Part shown: positions 15,949 to 24,692 of the stretch, one piece after another | Numbering within the stretch: the first letter of the stretch is position 1 | How the letters are laid out: every line of letters begins with the position of its first letter | Origin: Nocardioides sp. | GTDB lineage: Bacteria > Actinomycetota > Actinomycetes > Propionibacteriales > Nocardioidaceae | Length of the DNA stretch: 64,000 nt | Direction: 5' to 3' | Assembly: GCF_014360585.1 (NCBI RefSeq) | Contig: NZ_JACIXG010000010.1 | Location: forward strand, 1-64,000 | Program-made: the position numbers and the translations under genes | Notes under the pieces: generated by a model | Database searches by the model: none | Told to the model about the DNA's origin: nothing | Seen by the model: the letters and a program-made list of their open reading frames with translations, nothing else

Positions 15949-16059
15949 GCCTCAATGGTCACCCAATGCATCTCGCTTTCGCAAGCGAATCCGTAGTCTA
16001 GGTGCATTATCACTTCGGATTCGGTTGTCACACCCGTGTTACGGAAAGGAGTTAGTCTC
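15949..16059. promoter_or_regulatory. divergent aminotransferase/dehydrogenase control region
   Basis: The gap holds the 16-base palindrome TCGCTTTCGCAAGCGA (15973-15988). It also has an inverted pair, CGAATCCG (15986-15993) and CGGATTCG (16016-16023), about 23 bases apart. AATCCGTAGT (15988-15997) matches motifs upstream of the AsnC operon. AAGGAG at 16046-16051 is the ribosome-binding site that supports a TTG start at 16060. Confidence 0.45.
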
Positions 16060-17508
16060 TTGTCCATGGCCGACCAGATCTTCAGGAACGTGATCGCCGG
16101 CGAGCTGTGCGAGGCAGCCGACGCCGCGACGTACGACGTCGTGGACCCCGCCACCGGCGAGGTCTACGCGCAGGCGCCGATGTCGGGGGAGGAGGACGTA
16201 GACAGGGCGTACGCCGCGGCCGCATCGGCCAACGAGTCCTGGGGCGAGACCACACCCCAGGAGCGCAGCCTGGCCCTGCTCCGGATCGCCGACGCCATGG
16301 AGACCCGAGTCGAGGAGCTGACCGCGGTGGAGGTCAAGGACACCGGCAAGCCCTACCAGCTGACCCTCGACGAGGAGCTGCCGCCGACGATCGACCACTT
16401 CCGGTTCTTCGCGGGCGCCGCCCGGACGCTGGAGGGGAAGAGCGCGGGGGAGTACCTCGCCGATCACACGTCCTGGATCCGGCGCGAGCCGATCGGCGTG
16501 ATCGGGCAGGTCACGCCCTGGAACTACCCGCTCGCGATGATGTCGTGGAAGATCGCCCCGGCCCTCGCGGCGGGCAACACGATCGTGCTCAAGCCCTCCG
16601 ACACCACCCCGGCCGCCTCGTCCCTGCTGGCCGAGATCGCCCAGGAGTTCCTGCCGCCCGGCGTGCTCAACCTCGTCACCGGCGACCGGGGCACCGGCCG
16701 CGCCCTGGTCCGCCACAAGACCCCGCAGATGGTCGCCATCACCGGCTCGGTGCGCGCCGGCATGGAGGTCGCCGCGAGCGCGGCGCAGGACCTCAAGCGC
16801 GTCCATCTCGAGCTCGGCGGCAAGGCGCCCGTGATCGTCTTCGACGACGCCGACATCGACAATGCGGTCGCCGGCATCGCCGCGGCGGGCTACTTCAACG
16901 CCGGCCAGGACTGCACCGCCGCGACCCGGGTGCTGGTGCAGGCGGGCATCCACGACGACTTCGTTGCCGCCCTGGCCGAGGCGGCCCGCAACACGACCGT
17001 CGGCCTCCCCGCCGACAACTGCGATGTCGGCGCCCTCAACAACCCCGGCCAGCTCGCCCGGGTGAAGGGCATGGTCGACCGCCTCCCGGACCACGCCACG
17101 ATCGCGGCCGGCGGCGCGCCGGCGAGGGTCGAAGGCGGCGAGAACGGCTACTTCTACCAGCCCACGGTCCTGGCCGGCCTCCACCAGGACGACGAGCAGA
17201 TCCAGCAGGAGATCTTCGGCCCGGTGATCACGGTGCAGAGCTTCGCCGACGAGGCCGAGGCGCTCAGGTGCGCCAACGACGTCGACTACGCCCTCGCCTC
17301 GAGCGTGTGGACCAAGGACCACGGCACCGCGCTGCGGGTCAGCAAGCGCCTCGACTTCGGCGTGGTCTGGATCAACACCCACATCCCCTACATCTCCGAG
17401 ATGCCCCACGGCGGCTTCAAGCACTCCGGCTACGGCAAGGACCTCTCCGTCTACGGATTCGAGGACTACACCCGGATCAAGCACGTGATGTCCTTCATCG
17501 GCGAGTAA
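16060..17508 (+). CDS. aminobutyraldehyde/betaine-aldehyde-type dehydrogenase
   Basis: NAD(P)-dependent aldehyde dehydrogenase of about 482 residues, most like gamma-aminobutyraldehyde dehydrogenase. The catalytic Cys is in FNAGQDCTAATRV (residue 285), the general base Glu in HLELGGKAP (residue 251), and the oxyanion Asn in TPWNYPLAMM (residue 155); KPSDTTP and TGSVRAG bind the cofactor. The start could be TTG 16060, eight bases after AAGGAG, or ATG 16066 at a less usual distance. It is divergent from the class III aminotransferase and probably converts the aminoaldehyde made there into an amino acid such as gamma-aminobutyrate. Confidence 0.9.
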   Translation: MSMADQIFRNVIAGELCEAADAATYDVVDPATGEVYAQAPMSGEEDVDRAYAAAASANESWGETTPQERSLALLRIADAMETRVEELTAVEVKDTGKPYQLTLDEELPPTIDHFRFFAGAARTLEGKSAGEYLADHTSWIRREPIGVIGQVTPWNYPLAMMSWKIAPALAAGNTIVLKPSDTTPAASSLLAEIAQEFLPPGVLNLVTGDRGTGRALVRHKTPQMVAITGSVRAGMEVAASAAQDLKRVHLELGGKAPVIVFDDADIDNAVAGIAAAGYFNAGQDCTAATRVLVQAGIHDDFVAALAEAARNTTVGLPADNCDVGALNNPGQLARVKGMVDRLPDHATIAAGGAPARVEGGENGYFYQPTVLAGLHQDDEQIQQEIFGPVITVQSFADEAEALRCANDVDYALASSVWTKDHGTALRVSKRLDFGVVWINTHIPYISEMPHGGFKHSGYGKDLSVYGFEDYTRIKHVMSFIGE

Positions 17509-17651
17509 TCCGCTAGACAAACACTCAAGGGTGCGACCCTCGATGTGCGGGCCGATGGCGTCCGTGAAAGCATCGGGTGCCGTTTCGCGTACCTCCGCGA
17601 AGCGGTGCCAGCAATGGACGCAGTCGATCCCCCACACGAGGTGCACCCCAC

Positions 17652-19688
17652 ATGTCAGCCAAGCAATGGCGGACAGATGTCCAAGGTCTCCGGGCCATTG
17701 CCGTAGGTCTGGTCGTCGCTGCCCATGCGGGCGTCCCGCACACCGAGGGCGGCTTCATCGGAGTCGACGTCTTCTTCGTCCTCTCCGGCTTCCTGATCAC
17801 GACGCTCCTGCTGCGCGAGGCCGACACATCGGGAACGGTCAGCATCCCGCAGTTCTACGCGCGCCGCGCCCGCCGGATCCTGCCGGCGGCCACCCTCGTG
17901 ATCATCGTGGTCCTGGCGTACGCCGTCTGGCAGCTGCCCACCACGCGGCTCACCGACGCCGCCACGGACGGCACCTGGGCGGCGTTCTTCCTGGCCAACG
18001 TGCACTTCGCGGCCGAGGGCGTGCAGTACTTCCAGCCCAGCGAGCCCTCGCCCTTCCAGCACTACTGGTCGCTGTCGGTGGAGGAGCAGTTCTACCTGGT
18101 CTGGCCGGTGCTCGCGCTCCTGCTCATCCCCAAGCTCGGCCGCAAGGGCTTCACGGTCGTCGCCGCGGCGATCGCGGTCGCCAGCCTGGCCTGGGCGGTC
18201 CACGCCACCGGCGAGAACCCGACCGCCGCGTACTTCTCCACGCCGGCCCGCGCCTACGAGCTCGCCGCCGGCGCGCTGCTGGCCTGCTGGGGCGGCCGGC
18301 TCAAGGGCGCCGCGAGCATCGTCGCCGGCCTCGGCGGGGCAGCGGCGATCCTGTTCGCCACGGTGGCGTTCAGCGAGGCGACCCCGTTCCCCGGCTGGCA
18401 GGCGCTGGTGCCCACCCTCGGCACGGTCGCGCTGCTCGCCTCGGGCGCGAACGCCCCGACCGCGAAGCTCCTCGCGATCAAGCCGCTGAGGTACGTCGGC
18501 GACATCTCCTACTCCCTCTATCTGTGGCACTGGCCGCTGATCGTGCTCGCTCCCGGGTTCCTCCGCCTCGGTAACGAAGCACTCGAGATGACGGTCGCGG
18601 TCGCCGCCGCAGTGCTCCTCTCCGTGCTCAGCCACCGCTTCGTCGAGCTCCCGTTCCAGCACAAGCAGGTGCCGGTGCTCTCGCACGGGCTGCGTTCGCT
18701 GGTGCTGTGGCCGGTCGCGCTCGTGCTCGCGGTCGGCAGTGGTTGGCTGACGACCGGCTATGCCGCGTACGCCGAGAGGGAGCGCGCCGCCCAGGCGCAG
18801 GCGTGGTTCGCGGCCAACGAGGTGCCCGACACCGCCGCCGAGACCGGCGGCCCGCCGCAGGTGCAGCGTGAGCTCCGCGCGGCTCTCGACATCGCCGACC
18901 GTGGTGGCCCGATCCCGCCGGCCGTGCTCGGCGCCGAGATCACCGACGACCGGTGGCAGAAGACGTACGGCGACTGCTACGCCAACTACGGAGACACCCG
19001 GGTCGACTCCTGCACCCTGGGCGACGCCGACGCGAAGAAGACCATCGCCGTCGTCGGTGACTCCCACGCCGGCATGTGGCTGACCGCCTTCGACGACCTC
19101 GGCAAGGAGAACGACTTCCGGGTCGTGCCGTTGGTGAAGGTCGGCTGCGCTCCCTACCCGGTCCAGCACCGGGGCAAGAAGATGACCCAGGCCGAGTGCG
19201 ACGAGTTCCGGGACTGGTCGGCGGAGCGCCTCGAGCGCCTCGAGCCCGATGCGATCGTCTCTACCGCCCGCGGCCAGCTCTTCATGCCCAAGAGCCACGC
19301 CGGGATGGACCGTGACGAGCAGTGGTCCCAGGCCGTACGCAGCACGGCGAAGACCTATCGAGAGATCTCCCGCAAGGTGGTCGTCATCGGCGACGTGCCC
19401 GCCGTCGACCACGAGCCCGCCGACTGCATCAGCGCCCCCGACGCCGACCAGCGGTCCTGCCTCAGCGACCCCGACTCCCGCGAGACCAGCAGCAACGAGA
19501 TCACGCGGGCGGCGCTGGAGGGCACCGAGGCGGCGTACGTCGACCCCCAGCGCTTCGTGTGCGCCGAGGACCGCTGCCCGCTGGTCGTGGGGGAGAAGGT
19601 CACCTACTACGACTCCTCCCACCTGACCGAGTCCTGGGTCCGGCATGTCACCCCGCGCCTGGGCGTCCTCCTGGCGCCGCTGATCTGA
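17652..19688 (+). CDS. OafA/YrhL-type acyltransferase with SGNH domain
   Basis: Membrane O-acyltransferase, 678 residues, that probably O-acylates cell-surface glycans. Residues 1 to about 370 form the acyltransferase-3 domain, with ten or so membrane segments, the active-site His in VVAAHAGVP and the family blocks GFIGVDVFFVLSGFLIT and YWSLSVEEQFYLVWP. The C-terminal extracytoplasmic part is an SGNH hydrolase-like domain, with the nucleophile in VVGDSHAGMW and a terminal YDSSHLT block holding the catalytic Asp/His. This matches two-domain peptidoglycan or polysaccharide O-acetyltransferases. The start is ATG 17652; the gap before it has only a weak AGGGTgcgACCCT hairpin at 17528-17540. Confidence 0.9.
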   Translation: MSAKQWRTDVQGLRAIAVGLVVAAHAGVPHTEGGFIGVDVFFVLSGFLITTLLLREADTSGTVSIPQFYARRARRILPAATLVIIVVLAYAVWQLPTTRLTDAATDGTWAAFFLANVHFAAEGVQYFQPSEPSPFQHYWSLSVEEQFYLVWPVLALLLIPKLGRKGFTVVAAAIAVASLAWAVHATGENPTAAYFSTPARAYELAAGALLACWGGRLKGAASIVAGLGGAAAILFATVAFSEATPFPGWQALVPTLGTVALLASGANAPTAKLLAIKPLRYVGDISYSLYLWHWPLIVLAPGFLRLGNEALEMTVAVAAAVLLSVLSHRFVELPFQHKQVPVLSHGLRSLVLWPVALVLAVGSGWLTTGYAAYAERERAAQAQAWFAANEVPDTAAETGGPPQVQRELRAALDIADRGGPIPPAVLGAEITDDRWQKTYGDCYANYGDTRVDSCTLGDADAKKTIAVVGDSHAGMWLTAFDDLGKENDFRVVPLVKVGCAPYPVQHRGKKMTQAECDEFRDWSAERLERLEPDAIVSTARGQLFMPKSHAGMDRDEQWSQAVRSTAKTYREISRKVVVIGDVPAVDHEPADCISAPDADQRSCLSDPDSRETSSNEITRAALEGTEAAYVDPQRFVCAEDRCPLVVGEKVTYYDSSHLTESWVRHVTPRLGVLLAPLI

Positions 19689-19780
19689 CGCAGATTTAAC
19701 TGGGACGCGCGTCCTGGAATTTGCTTTCCCGTGCATGTTGTGGCTTAATTGTGGTCAGACGTTGCAAAACGTTTCATGCA

Positions 19781-19812
19781 CAGCCCTGGACCCGTGGGGG
19801 AGTCCGGGGCTG
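19781..19812 (+). other. strong hairpin in the dxr leader region
   Basis: CAGCCCTGGAC and GTCCGGGGCTG pair around a CCGTGGGGGA loop, with one G-U pair, and are followed by TTGCTATTTCC. It lies between the acyltransferase gene and dxr. It could be the terminator of the former or an attenuator in the dxr transcript. A weak promoter-like pair, TTGCTT (19721) and TTAATT (19745), lies upstream of it. Confidence 0.5.
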
Positions 19813-19891
19813 TTGCTATTTCCGGTGTTCTCCTCGCACCTCAGCGGCATCCGTTTGGTGCCTTCTCAGCCTCTGCTGGGAGGATGGGCGG

Positions 19892-21001
19892 GTGAATGAG
19901 CAGCGACCACGCGACGTGGTGATCCTCGGTTCCACCGGGTCCATCGGCACGCAGGCACTCGACCTGGTGAGGGCCAACCCGGACCGGTTCCGGGTCGTCG
20001 GCCTCACCGCAGGCGGATCCAACAAGGAGCTGTTCGAGGCCCAGGTAGCCGAGTTCGCCCCAAAGCTGTCCGGACTGGGTGAGGAGGCCTCGGTCGAGGC
20101 GGCCGCCCAGCCCGCCGACGTGGTGCTCAACGGGATCACCGGCGCCGTCGGTCTCCGCCCGACGCTGGCCGCGCTGGAGGCCGGCAACACCCTCGCCCTG
20201 GCCAACAAGGAGTCGCTGATCATCGGCGGTCCGCTGGTCAAGCGGGTCGCGGGCGAGGGGCAGATCGTCCCGGTCGACTCCGAGCACTCCGCCATCGCGC
20301 AGAGCCTGCGCGCCGGCCGCGCCGAGGAGGTACGCAAGCTGGTGCTGACCGCGTCCGGCGGCCCGTTCCGAGGCCGCTCCCGCGACGAGCTCGCCCAGGT
20401 AACCCCGGCGCAGGCGCTCAAGCACCCCAACTTCGCGATGGGGCGGGTGATCACGACCAACTCCGCCACCCTGGCCAACAAGGGCCTCGAGGTGATCGAG
20501 GCACACCTGCTCTTCGACGTACCCTTCGACCGGATCGAGGTCGTCGTCCACCCGCAGCAGTACATCCACTCGATGGTCGAGTTCACCGACGGCGCCGTGG
20601 TGGCCCAGCTCGGGCTGCCGACGATGCTGGTGCCGATCTCGATGGGGATGGCCTGGCCCGAGCGCGTGCCGGACGCAGAGACCCCGATCGACTGGACCAA
20701 AGCCGCCGACTGGCGCTTCGAGCCGCTCGACGACGACGCCTTCCCCGCGGTGCGGCTGGCCCGTGAGGCCGGGACGTGCGGTGGCACCCACCCGGCCGTC
20801 TACAACGCCGCCAACGAGGTCTGCGTCGACGCCTTCCACGAGGGCCGGATCCGGTTCCCCGGCATCGTGGACACGATTGCGGAGGTCATGGCAGCCCATC
20901 AGGGCGTACGCTCTGAAAGCACCCTCTCTATCGAGGACGTGCTCGCCGCCGACGCCTGGGCGCGCGCGGAGACAACTCGCATCCTGGAGACCGGTAAATG
21001 A
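19892..21001 (+). CDS. dxr: 1-deoxy-D-xylulose 5-phosphate reductoisomerase
   Basis: Second enzyme of the MEP pathway; it converts DXP to 2-C-methyl-erythritol 4-phosphate with NADPH. The NADPH loop GSTGSIGTQ is at residues 13-21. LALANKESLIIGG and the metal/substrate block IVPVDSEHSAIAQSL follow, with TASGGPF, the HPNFAMG motif and HPQQYIHSMVEF further on. The length of 369 residues is slightly short for the family but complete. GTG 19892 has GGGAGGA seven bases upstream; the frame extends upstream without similarity. The stop overlaps the start of the site-2 protease gene by four bases, so dxr-rseP are coupled. Confidence 0.97.
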   Translation: MNEQRPRDVVILGSTGSIGTQALDLVRANPDRFRVVGLTAGGSNKELFEAQVAEFAPKLSGLGEEASVEAAAQPADVVLNGITGAVGLRPTLAALEAGNTLALANKESLIIGGPLVKRVAGEGQIVPVDSEHSAIAQSLRAGRAEEVRKLVLTASGGPFRGRSRDELAQVTPAQALKHPNFAMGRVITTNSATLANKGLEVIEAHLLFDVPFDRIEVVVHPQQYIHSMVEFTDGAVVAQLGLPTMLVPISMGMAWPERVPDAETPIDWTKAADWRFEPLDDDAFPAVRLAREAGTCGGTHPAVYNAANEVCVDAFHEGRIRFPGIVDTIAEVMAAHQGVRSESTLSIEDVLAADAWARAETTRILETGK

Positions 21002-22356
21002 GTGTGCTGCTTTACACGCTGGCAGTGATCGGCTTCGTCGTCGCGATCCTGGTCTCGATCGGGCTGCACGAGCTCGGGCACATGATCCCGGCGAAGGCGT
21101 TCGGCGGGAAGGTGACGCAGTACTTCATCGGCTTCGGGCCGACGGTGTGGTCCAAGCAGATCGGCGAGACCGAGTACGGCCTCAAGGCGATCCCGCTCGG
21201 TGGCTACGTCAAGATCGTCGGCATGCTGCCGCCCGGCGCCGACCAGTTGGGGGAGCGCACCGACGACGGTGCGCTCAAGGTGCGCAAGTCCAACACCGGC
21301 ATGTTCACCCAGCTGATCAGCGACGCCCGCTCGGCCGAGTGGGAGCTGATCCGTCCCGAGGACGAGCCGCGGCTCTTCTACAAGATGGCGTGGTGGAAGA
21401 AGGTCATCGTGATGGCCGGCGGGCCGTCGGTGAACATCGCGATCGCGTTCTTCGTGCTCTGGGGTGTCTTCGGCATCTACGGCGTCCGCGAGCCTGTCGT
21501 CAACGAGGGGCATCCGGTCGTCTCGAGTCTGCAGGAGTGTCTGCTGACCTGGGAGGAACAGGGCCGTGAGTGCCGTCCGAGCGACAGGCCGACCCCGGCC
21601 GCCGACGCCGGCCTGAAGCCGGGCGACGAGCTGATCTCGTTCAACGGCACCGAGCTGACCTCGTGGCCGGTCGCCCAGAAGCTGATCCGCGACAACATGG
21701 ACGGCGAGGCCACGATCGTCATCGAGCGTGACGGCGAGCGGATGACGCTGCAGACCCAGACCGTCGTGCAGGAGCGGGTCAAGGACCTCGACGACACCAG
21801 TGCGGACCCCGAGACCGCGAAGGTCGGCTTCTTCGGGATGTCACCCGAGTCGCACGTGGTCACCACCAAGGAGGGGCCGGTCTACGCGCTTAAGGAGATG
21901 GGTGTGATGGCCGAGAACGCCGTCCACGCGCTCCTGCGGCTCCCGGTCAAGGTCTGGCACGTCGCGCTCGCGATCGTCGGTGTCGAGGAGCGCTCGGCCG
22001 ACAGCCCGGTCAGCATCGTCGGCGGCGGCCGCATCGCCGGCGAGATCGCCTCCCACGAGGGCCTCGACGTCGGTGAGAAGGTCGCCAGCTTCGCGTTCCT
22101 GGTCGGTGGCTTCAACCTGTTCATCGGCATCTTCAACTTCGTCCCGCTCCTGCCGCTCGACGGCGGCCACATCGTGACGGCGCTGTGGGAGGGCGTACGC
22201 CGCGCCTTCGCCAAGCTCTTCCGACGGCCCGACCCTGGTCACGCCGACCCGGCGAAGCTGCTGCCGGTGGCGTACGTCGTCGCCTCGGCGCTCCTGGTGA
22301 TGGGTGTTGTGCTGATCGTCGCCGACCTCGTCGTCCCGCTTCATCTCCAAGCCTGA
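20998..22356 (+). CDS. rseP: RseP/Rip1-type site-2 protease (M50)
   Basis: Intramembrane zinc metalloprotease, equivalent to mycobacterial Rip1 in the same dxr-rip-ispG neighbourhood. The zinc motif HELGH is at residues 24-28 in the first membrane segment, and the third ligand is D388 in [20 protein letters not shown] and [14 protein letters not shown] are family blocks. A PDZ domain occupies roughly residues 200-270, with the [15 protein letters not shown] core. The length is 452 residues. Substrates would be anti-sigma factors or other membrane proteins; none can be named. The start overlaps the dxr stop. Confidence 0.94.
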   Translation: MSVLLYTLAVIGFVVAILVSIGLHELGHMIPAKAFGGKVTQYFIGFGPTVWSKQIGETEYGLKAIPLGGYVKIVGMLPPGADQLGERTDDGALKVRKSNTGMFTQLISDARSAEWELIRPEDEPRLFYKMAWWKKVIVMAGGPSVNIAIAFFVLWGVFGIYGVREPVVNEGHPVVSSLQECLLTWEEQGRECRPSDRPTPAADAGLKPGDELISFNGTELTSWPVAQKLIRDNMDGEATIVIERDGERMTLQTQTVVQERVKDLDDTSADPETAKVGFFGMSPESHVVTTKEGPVYALKEMGVMAENAVHALLRLPVKVWHVALAIVGVEERSADSPVSIVGGGRIAGEIASHEGLDVGEKVASFAFLVGGFNLFIGIFNFVPLLPLDGGHIVTALWEGVRRAFAKLFRRPDPGHADPAKLLPVAYVVASALLVMGVVLIVADLVVPLHLQA

Positions 22357-22541
22357 CCCACAGAGCGCGTCTGCCGGCCCGGAACGCCGGCTGCGCGCCA
22401 CCCATCACGCGCCCCGGCGGCGTTGCCGCCGCTCGCGATACAACCCCGGTATCGCTCGCGCCGGCGCCTTGCCTGGCCACGCGCTGGGCGACGCTCGCTC
22501 GACGCCGGACCGACAGACCCGCTCTAGTACGATTGGTAGAC

Positions 22542-23696
22542 ATGACGTCCATCCCCCTCGGTATGCCGGAGGCACCCGCCCCGGTGCTCGCCCCTCGCCG
22601 CAAGACCCGCCAGATCAAGGTCGGCTCGGTGGGCGTCGGCAGCGAGAGCCCCATCTCCGTGCAGTCGATGACGACCACGGTCACCGCCGACGTCAACTCG
22701 ACCCTCCAGCAGATCGCCGAGCTCACCGCGTCGGGCTGCGACATCGTCCGCGTCGCCTGTCCGAGCACCGACGACGCCGACGCGCTCCCGGCGATCGCGC
22801 AGAAGTCGCAGATCCCGGTGATCGCCGACATCCACTTCCAGCCGAAGTACGTCTTCGCGGCCATCGAGGCCGGTTGCGCAGCGGTCCGGGTCAACCCGGG
22901 CAACATCCGCAAGTTCGACGACCAGGTCAAGGAGATCGCCGCGGCCGCCAAGGACCACGGCACGAGCATCCGGATCGGCGTCAACGCGGGCTCGCTCGAC
23001 AAGCGGCTGCTGGAGAAGTACGGCAAGGCCACGCCCGAGGCGCTGGTCGAGTCGGCGATGTGGGAGGCGAGCCTCTTCGAGGAGCACGGCTTCCGGGACT
23101 TCAAGATCTCGGTCAAGCACAACGACCCGGTCGTGATGGTGCGCGCCTACGAGCTGCTCGCCGAGTCCGGCGACTGGCCGCTCCACCTCGGTGTCACCGA
23201 GGCGGGACCGGCCTTCCAGGGCACGATCAAGTCCTCCGTCGCCTTCGGCTCGCTGCTGTCCAAGGGCATCGGCGACACGATCCGAGTCTCGCTCTCCGCG
23301 CCGCCGGTGGAGGAGGTCAAGGTCGGCATCCAGATCCTGGAGTCGCTCAACCTGAAGCCGCGCCGCCTGGAGATCGTCTCCTGCCCCAGCTGCGGTCGCG
23401 CGCAGGTCGACGTCTACAAGCTCGCCGACGAGGTGACCGCCGGCCTCGACGGCCTCGAGGTCCCGCTGCGGGTCGCGGTCATGGGCTGCGTCGTCAACGG
23501 TCCCGGCGAGGCCCGCGAGGCCGATCTCGGTGTCGCCTCCGGCAACGGCAAGGGCCAGATCTTCGTCAAGGGCGAGGTCATCAAGACCGTCCCCGAGGCC
23601 GCCATCGTCGAGACGCTGATCGAAGAGGCGATGAAGATCGCCGAGGGCATGGAGCCCGTCGAGGGCGGCGGCGCGTCGGTCTCGGTCAGCGGCTGA
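22542..23696 (+). CDS. ispG: HMB-PP synthase (GcpE/IspG)
   Basis: 4Fe-4S enzyme of the MEP pathway that reductively opens methylerythritol cyclodiphosphate to HMB-PP. The TIM-barrel part carries [12 protein letters not shown] and [13 protein letters not shown]. The cluster ligands are C281 and C284 in SCPSCGRAQ and C316 in [11 protein letters not shown], with E323 completing the site. The length of 384 residues is usual for the bacterial form. The start is ATG 22542; a longer frame upstream is intergenic. It is third in the isoprenoid run after dxr and rseP, separated by 185 bases, and is followed by a palindrome and a clear terminator. Confidence 0.97.
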   Translation: MTSIPLGMPEAPAPVLAPRRKTRQIKVGSVGVGSESPISVQSMTTTVTADVNSTLQQIAELTASGCDIVRVACPSTDDADALPAIAQKSQIPVIADIHFQPKYVFAAIEAGCAAVRVNPGNIRKFDDQVKEIAAAAKDHGTSIRIGVNAGSLDKRLLEKYGKATPEALVESAMWEASLFEEHGFRDFKISVKHNDPVVMVRAYELLAESGDWPLHLGVTEAGPAFQGTIKSSVAFGSLLSKGIGDTIRVSLSAPPVEEVKVGIQILESLNLKPRRLEIVSCPSCGRAQVDVYKLADEVTAGLDGLEVPLRVAVMGCVVNGPGEAREADLGVASGNGKGQIFVKGEVIKTVPEAAIVETLIEEAMKIAEGMEPVEGGGASVSVSG

Positions 23697-23702
23697 GCAG
23701 TG

Positions 23703-23790
23703 CCGTTCACCGAGGTAACTCGGTGAACGGTCGCTTCCTTCGTGGAGTTCCACGCGGGAAGTGCGCACTCGCCGAGTTACCTCGGTGAGC
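23703..23790. repeat. paired palindromes after ispG
   Basis: The arms CCGTTCACCGAG (23703-23714) and CTCGGTGAACGG (23719-23730) are exact inverted copies around GTAA. A related copy in the opposite orientation, TCGCCGAGTTACCTCGGTGA, lies at 23770-23789. The two can pair with themselves or with each other. Confidence 0.7.
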
Positions 23791-23825
23791 ATTCCGCAAC
23801 CCGGTGCGGGCCACGTACGCAAGAA

Positions 23826-23862
23826 GCCCGGTCCATCACAGCCGGACCGGGCCTCTGTCTGT
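23826..23862 (+). terminator. intrinsic terminator after ispG
   Basis: GCCCGGTCC and GGACCGGGC form a perfect nine-base stem with a nine-base loop, followed by the T-rich CTCTGTCTGT. It lies 130 bases after the ispG stop and before the convergent membrane protein gene. Confidence 0.75.
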
Positions 23863-23908
23863 CGCTTCGAGACATTCGCTGCGTACGTCTCGAAGGTCGT
23901 CGGTCGCA

Positions 23909-24322
23909 TCACCAGTGCATCAGCCTGGAGACCACGCCGAGGAACCCGAGGTGGAGCAGCGCTCCGAGCGGGTCCGTGGTGAGCAGGTGGCCCCAGGCGA
24001 GCGCCGCCTGGCCCATCTGGTTTCCGAGAGCCGTGGCGAACCCGTCCAGTCCGCCGTGGGTCCACAGGTGGACGACGACGAACCGGATGCCCGGCACGAC
24101 CAGGAACAGAATGAGTGCGGCCTTGACCGGAAGGATCCAGGGCTGCGAGCTGCTGCCGGTGGAGCTCAGGTTGCCGCTGCGGACCCAGCGGGTGCCGCTG
24201 CGGCCGTCGAAGCGGACCTTGGCGCGACCCGCGGCGGTGGCGACGACGACACCGCGTTTTCCGGAGCGGGTGCCGCCGCGGGCCCGGACGGTCTCGCCGG
24301 GGCGAGGGAAGAAGCCGTTCAT
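23909..24322 (-). CDS. membrane protein with N-terminal SH3/KOW-like region
   Basis: No named family recognised. Residues 5-50 (PGETVRARGGTRSGKRGVVV, then AKVRFDGRSGTRWVRSGNL) look like a small basic beta-barrel of the SH3/KOW kind. Two hydrophobic segments follow, at about 60-82 and 95-130, the second being more amphipathic, with a GALLHLGFLGVVSRLMHW end. The start ATG 24322 has GGAGGAGGTG on the minus strand and overlaps the stop of the 50-residue gene before it by four bases. The two are thus coupled and divergent from the NACHT gene. Confidence 0.72.
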   Translation of the reverse strand: MNGFFPRPGETVRARGGTRSGKRGVVVATAAGRAKVRFDGRSGTRWVRSGNLSSTGSSSQPWILPVKAALILFLVVPGIRFVVVHLWTHGGLDGFATALGNQMGQAALAWGHLLTTDPLGALLHLGFLGVVSRLMHW

Positions 24323-24471
24323 GACAGCACCTCCTCCGCGACGACGGGCACGAACGAGGTGCCGGCGGCTGCCTCGCACTTTGGCGGCTCGGCGCTGAGC
24401 AGCTGGTTGAAGCCGAACACGACAAGAAGCGTGACGGCGAAGGTAGCGATGCTGAACTTGTGGTTCCTCAT
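24319..24471 (-). CDS. 50-residue single-span membrane or exported peptide
   Basis: Small product with one hydrophobic segment (FSIATFAVTLLVVFGFNQLL, about residues 6-25) after a basic MRNHK start. A short tail carrying one Cys (PPKCEAAAG) ends in VAEEVLS. I chose ATG 24471 because AAGGAG lies nine bases upstream; ATGs at 24477 and 24480 are in frame but too close to that site. The last four bases overlap the start of the 137-residue membrane protein gene. Function unknown. Its 221-base upstream gap is shared with the HTH-NACHT gene. Confidence 0.6.
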   Translation of the reverse strand: MRNHKFSIATFAVTLLVVFGFNQLLSAEPPKCEAAAGTSFVPVVAEEVLS

Positions 24472-24692
24472 GGTCATCATCTCCTTCAGCGGTGGGGCCC
24501 GTTCGGGGGCCGGCGCTGTCCCTGTCGGGGACGTCTCCAAGGTGGCGGACACCACATCCAACTCGCCAGTAGCCGGGTGGGAGTGGGGACGAAGTAAAGA
24601 CAGTCCCGGGGAAGTTGGGACGTTTCTGGGACAGAAATGGGACGCCTGCGAGATACTCACAGCCCGCGGTCGCGACGACTCGGCGAGGGGAA

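Noticed and set aside
13907..15955. Long minus-strand frame joining the 59-residue protein to sequence across the aminotransferase
   Set aside because: The frame is out of phase with the aminotransferase. Only its last 59 codons have their own start and ribosome-binding site.
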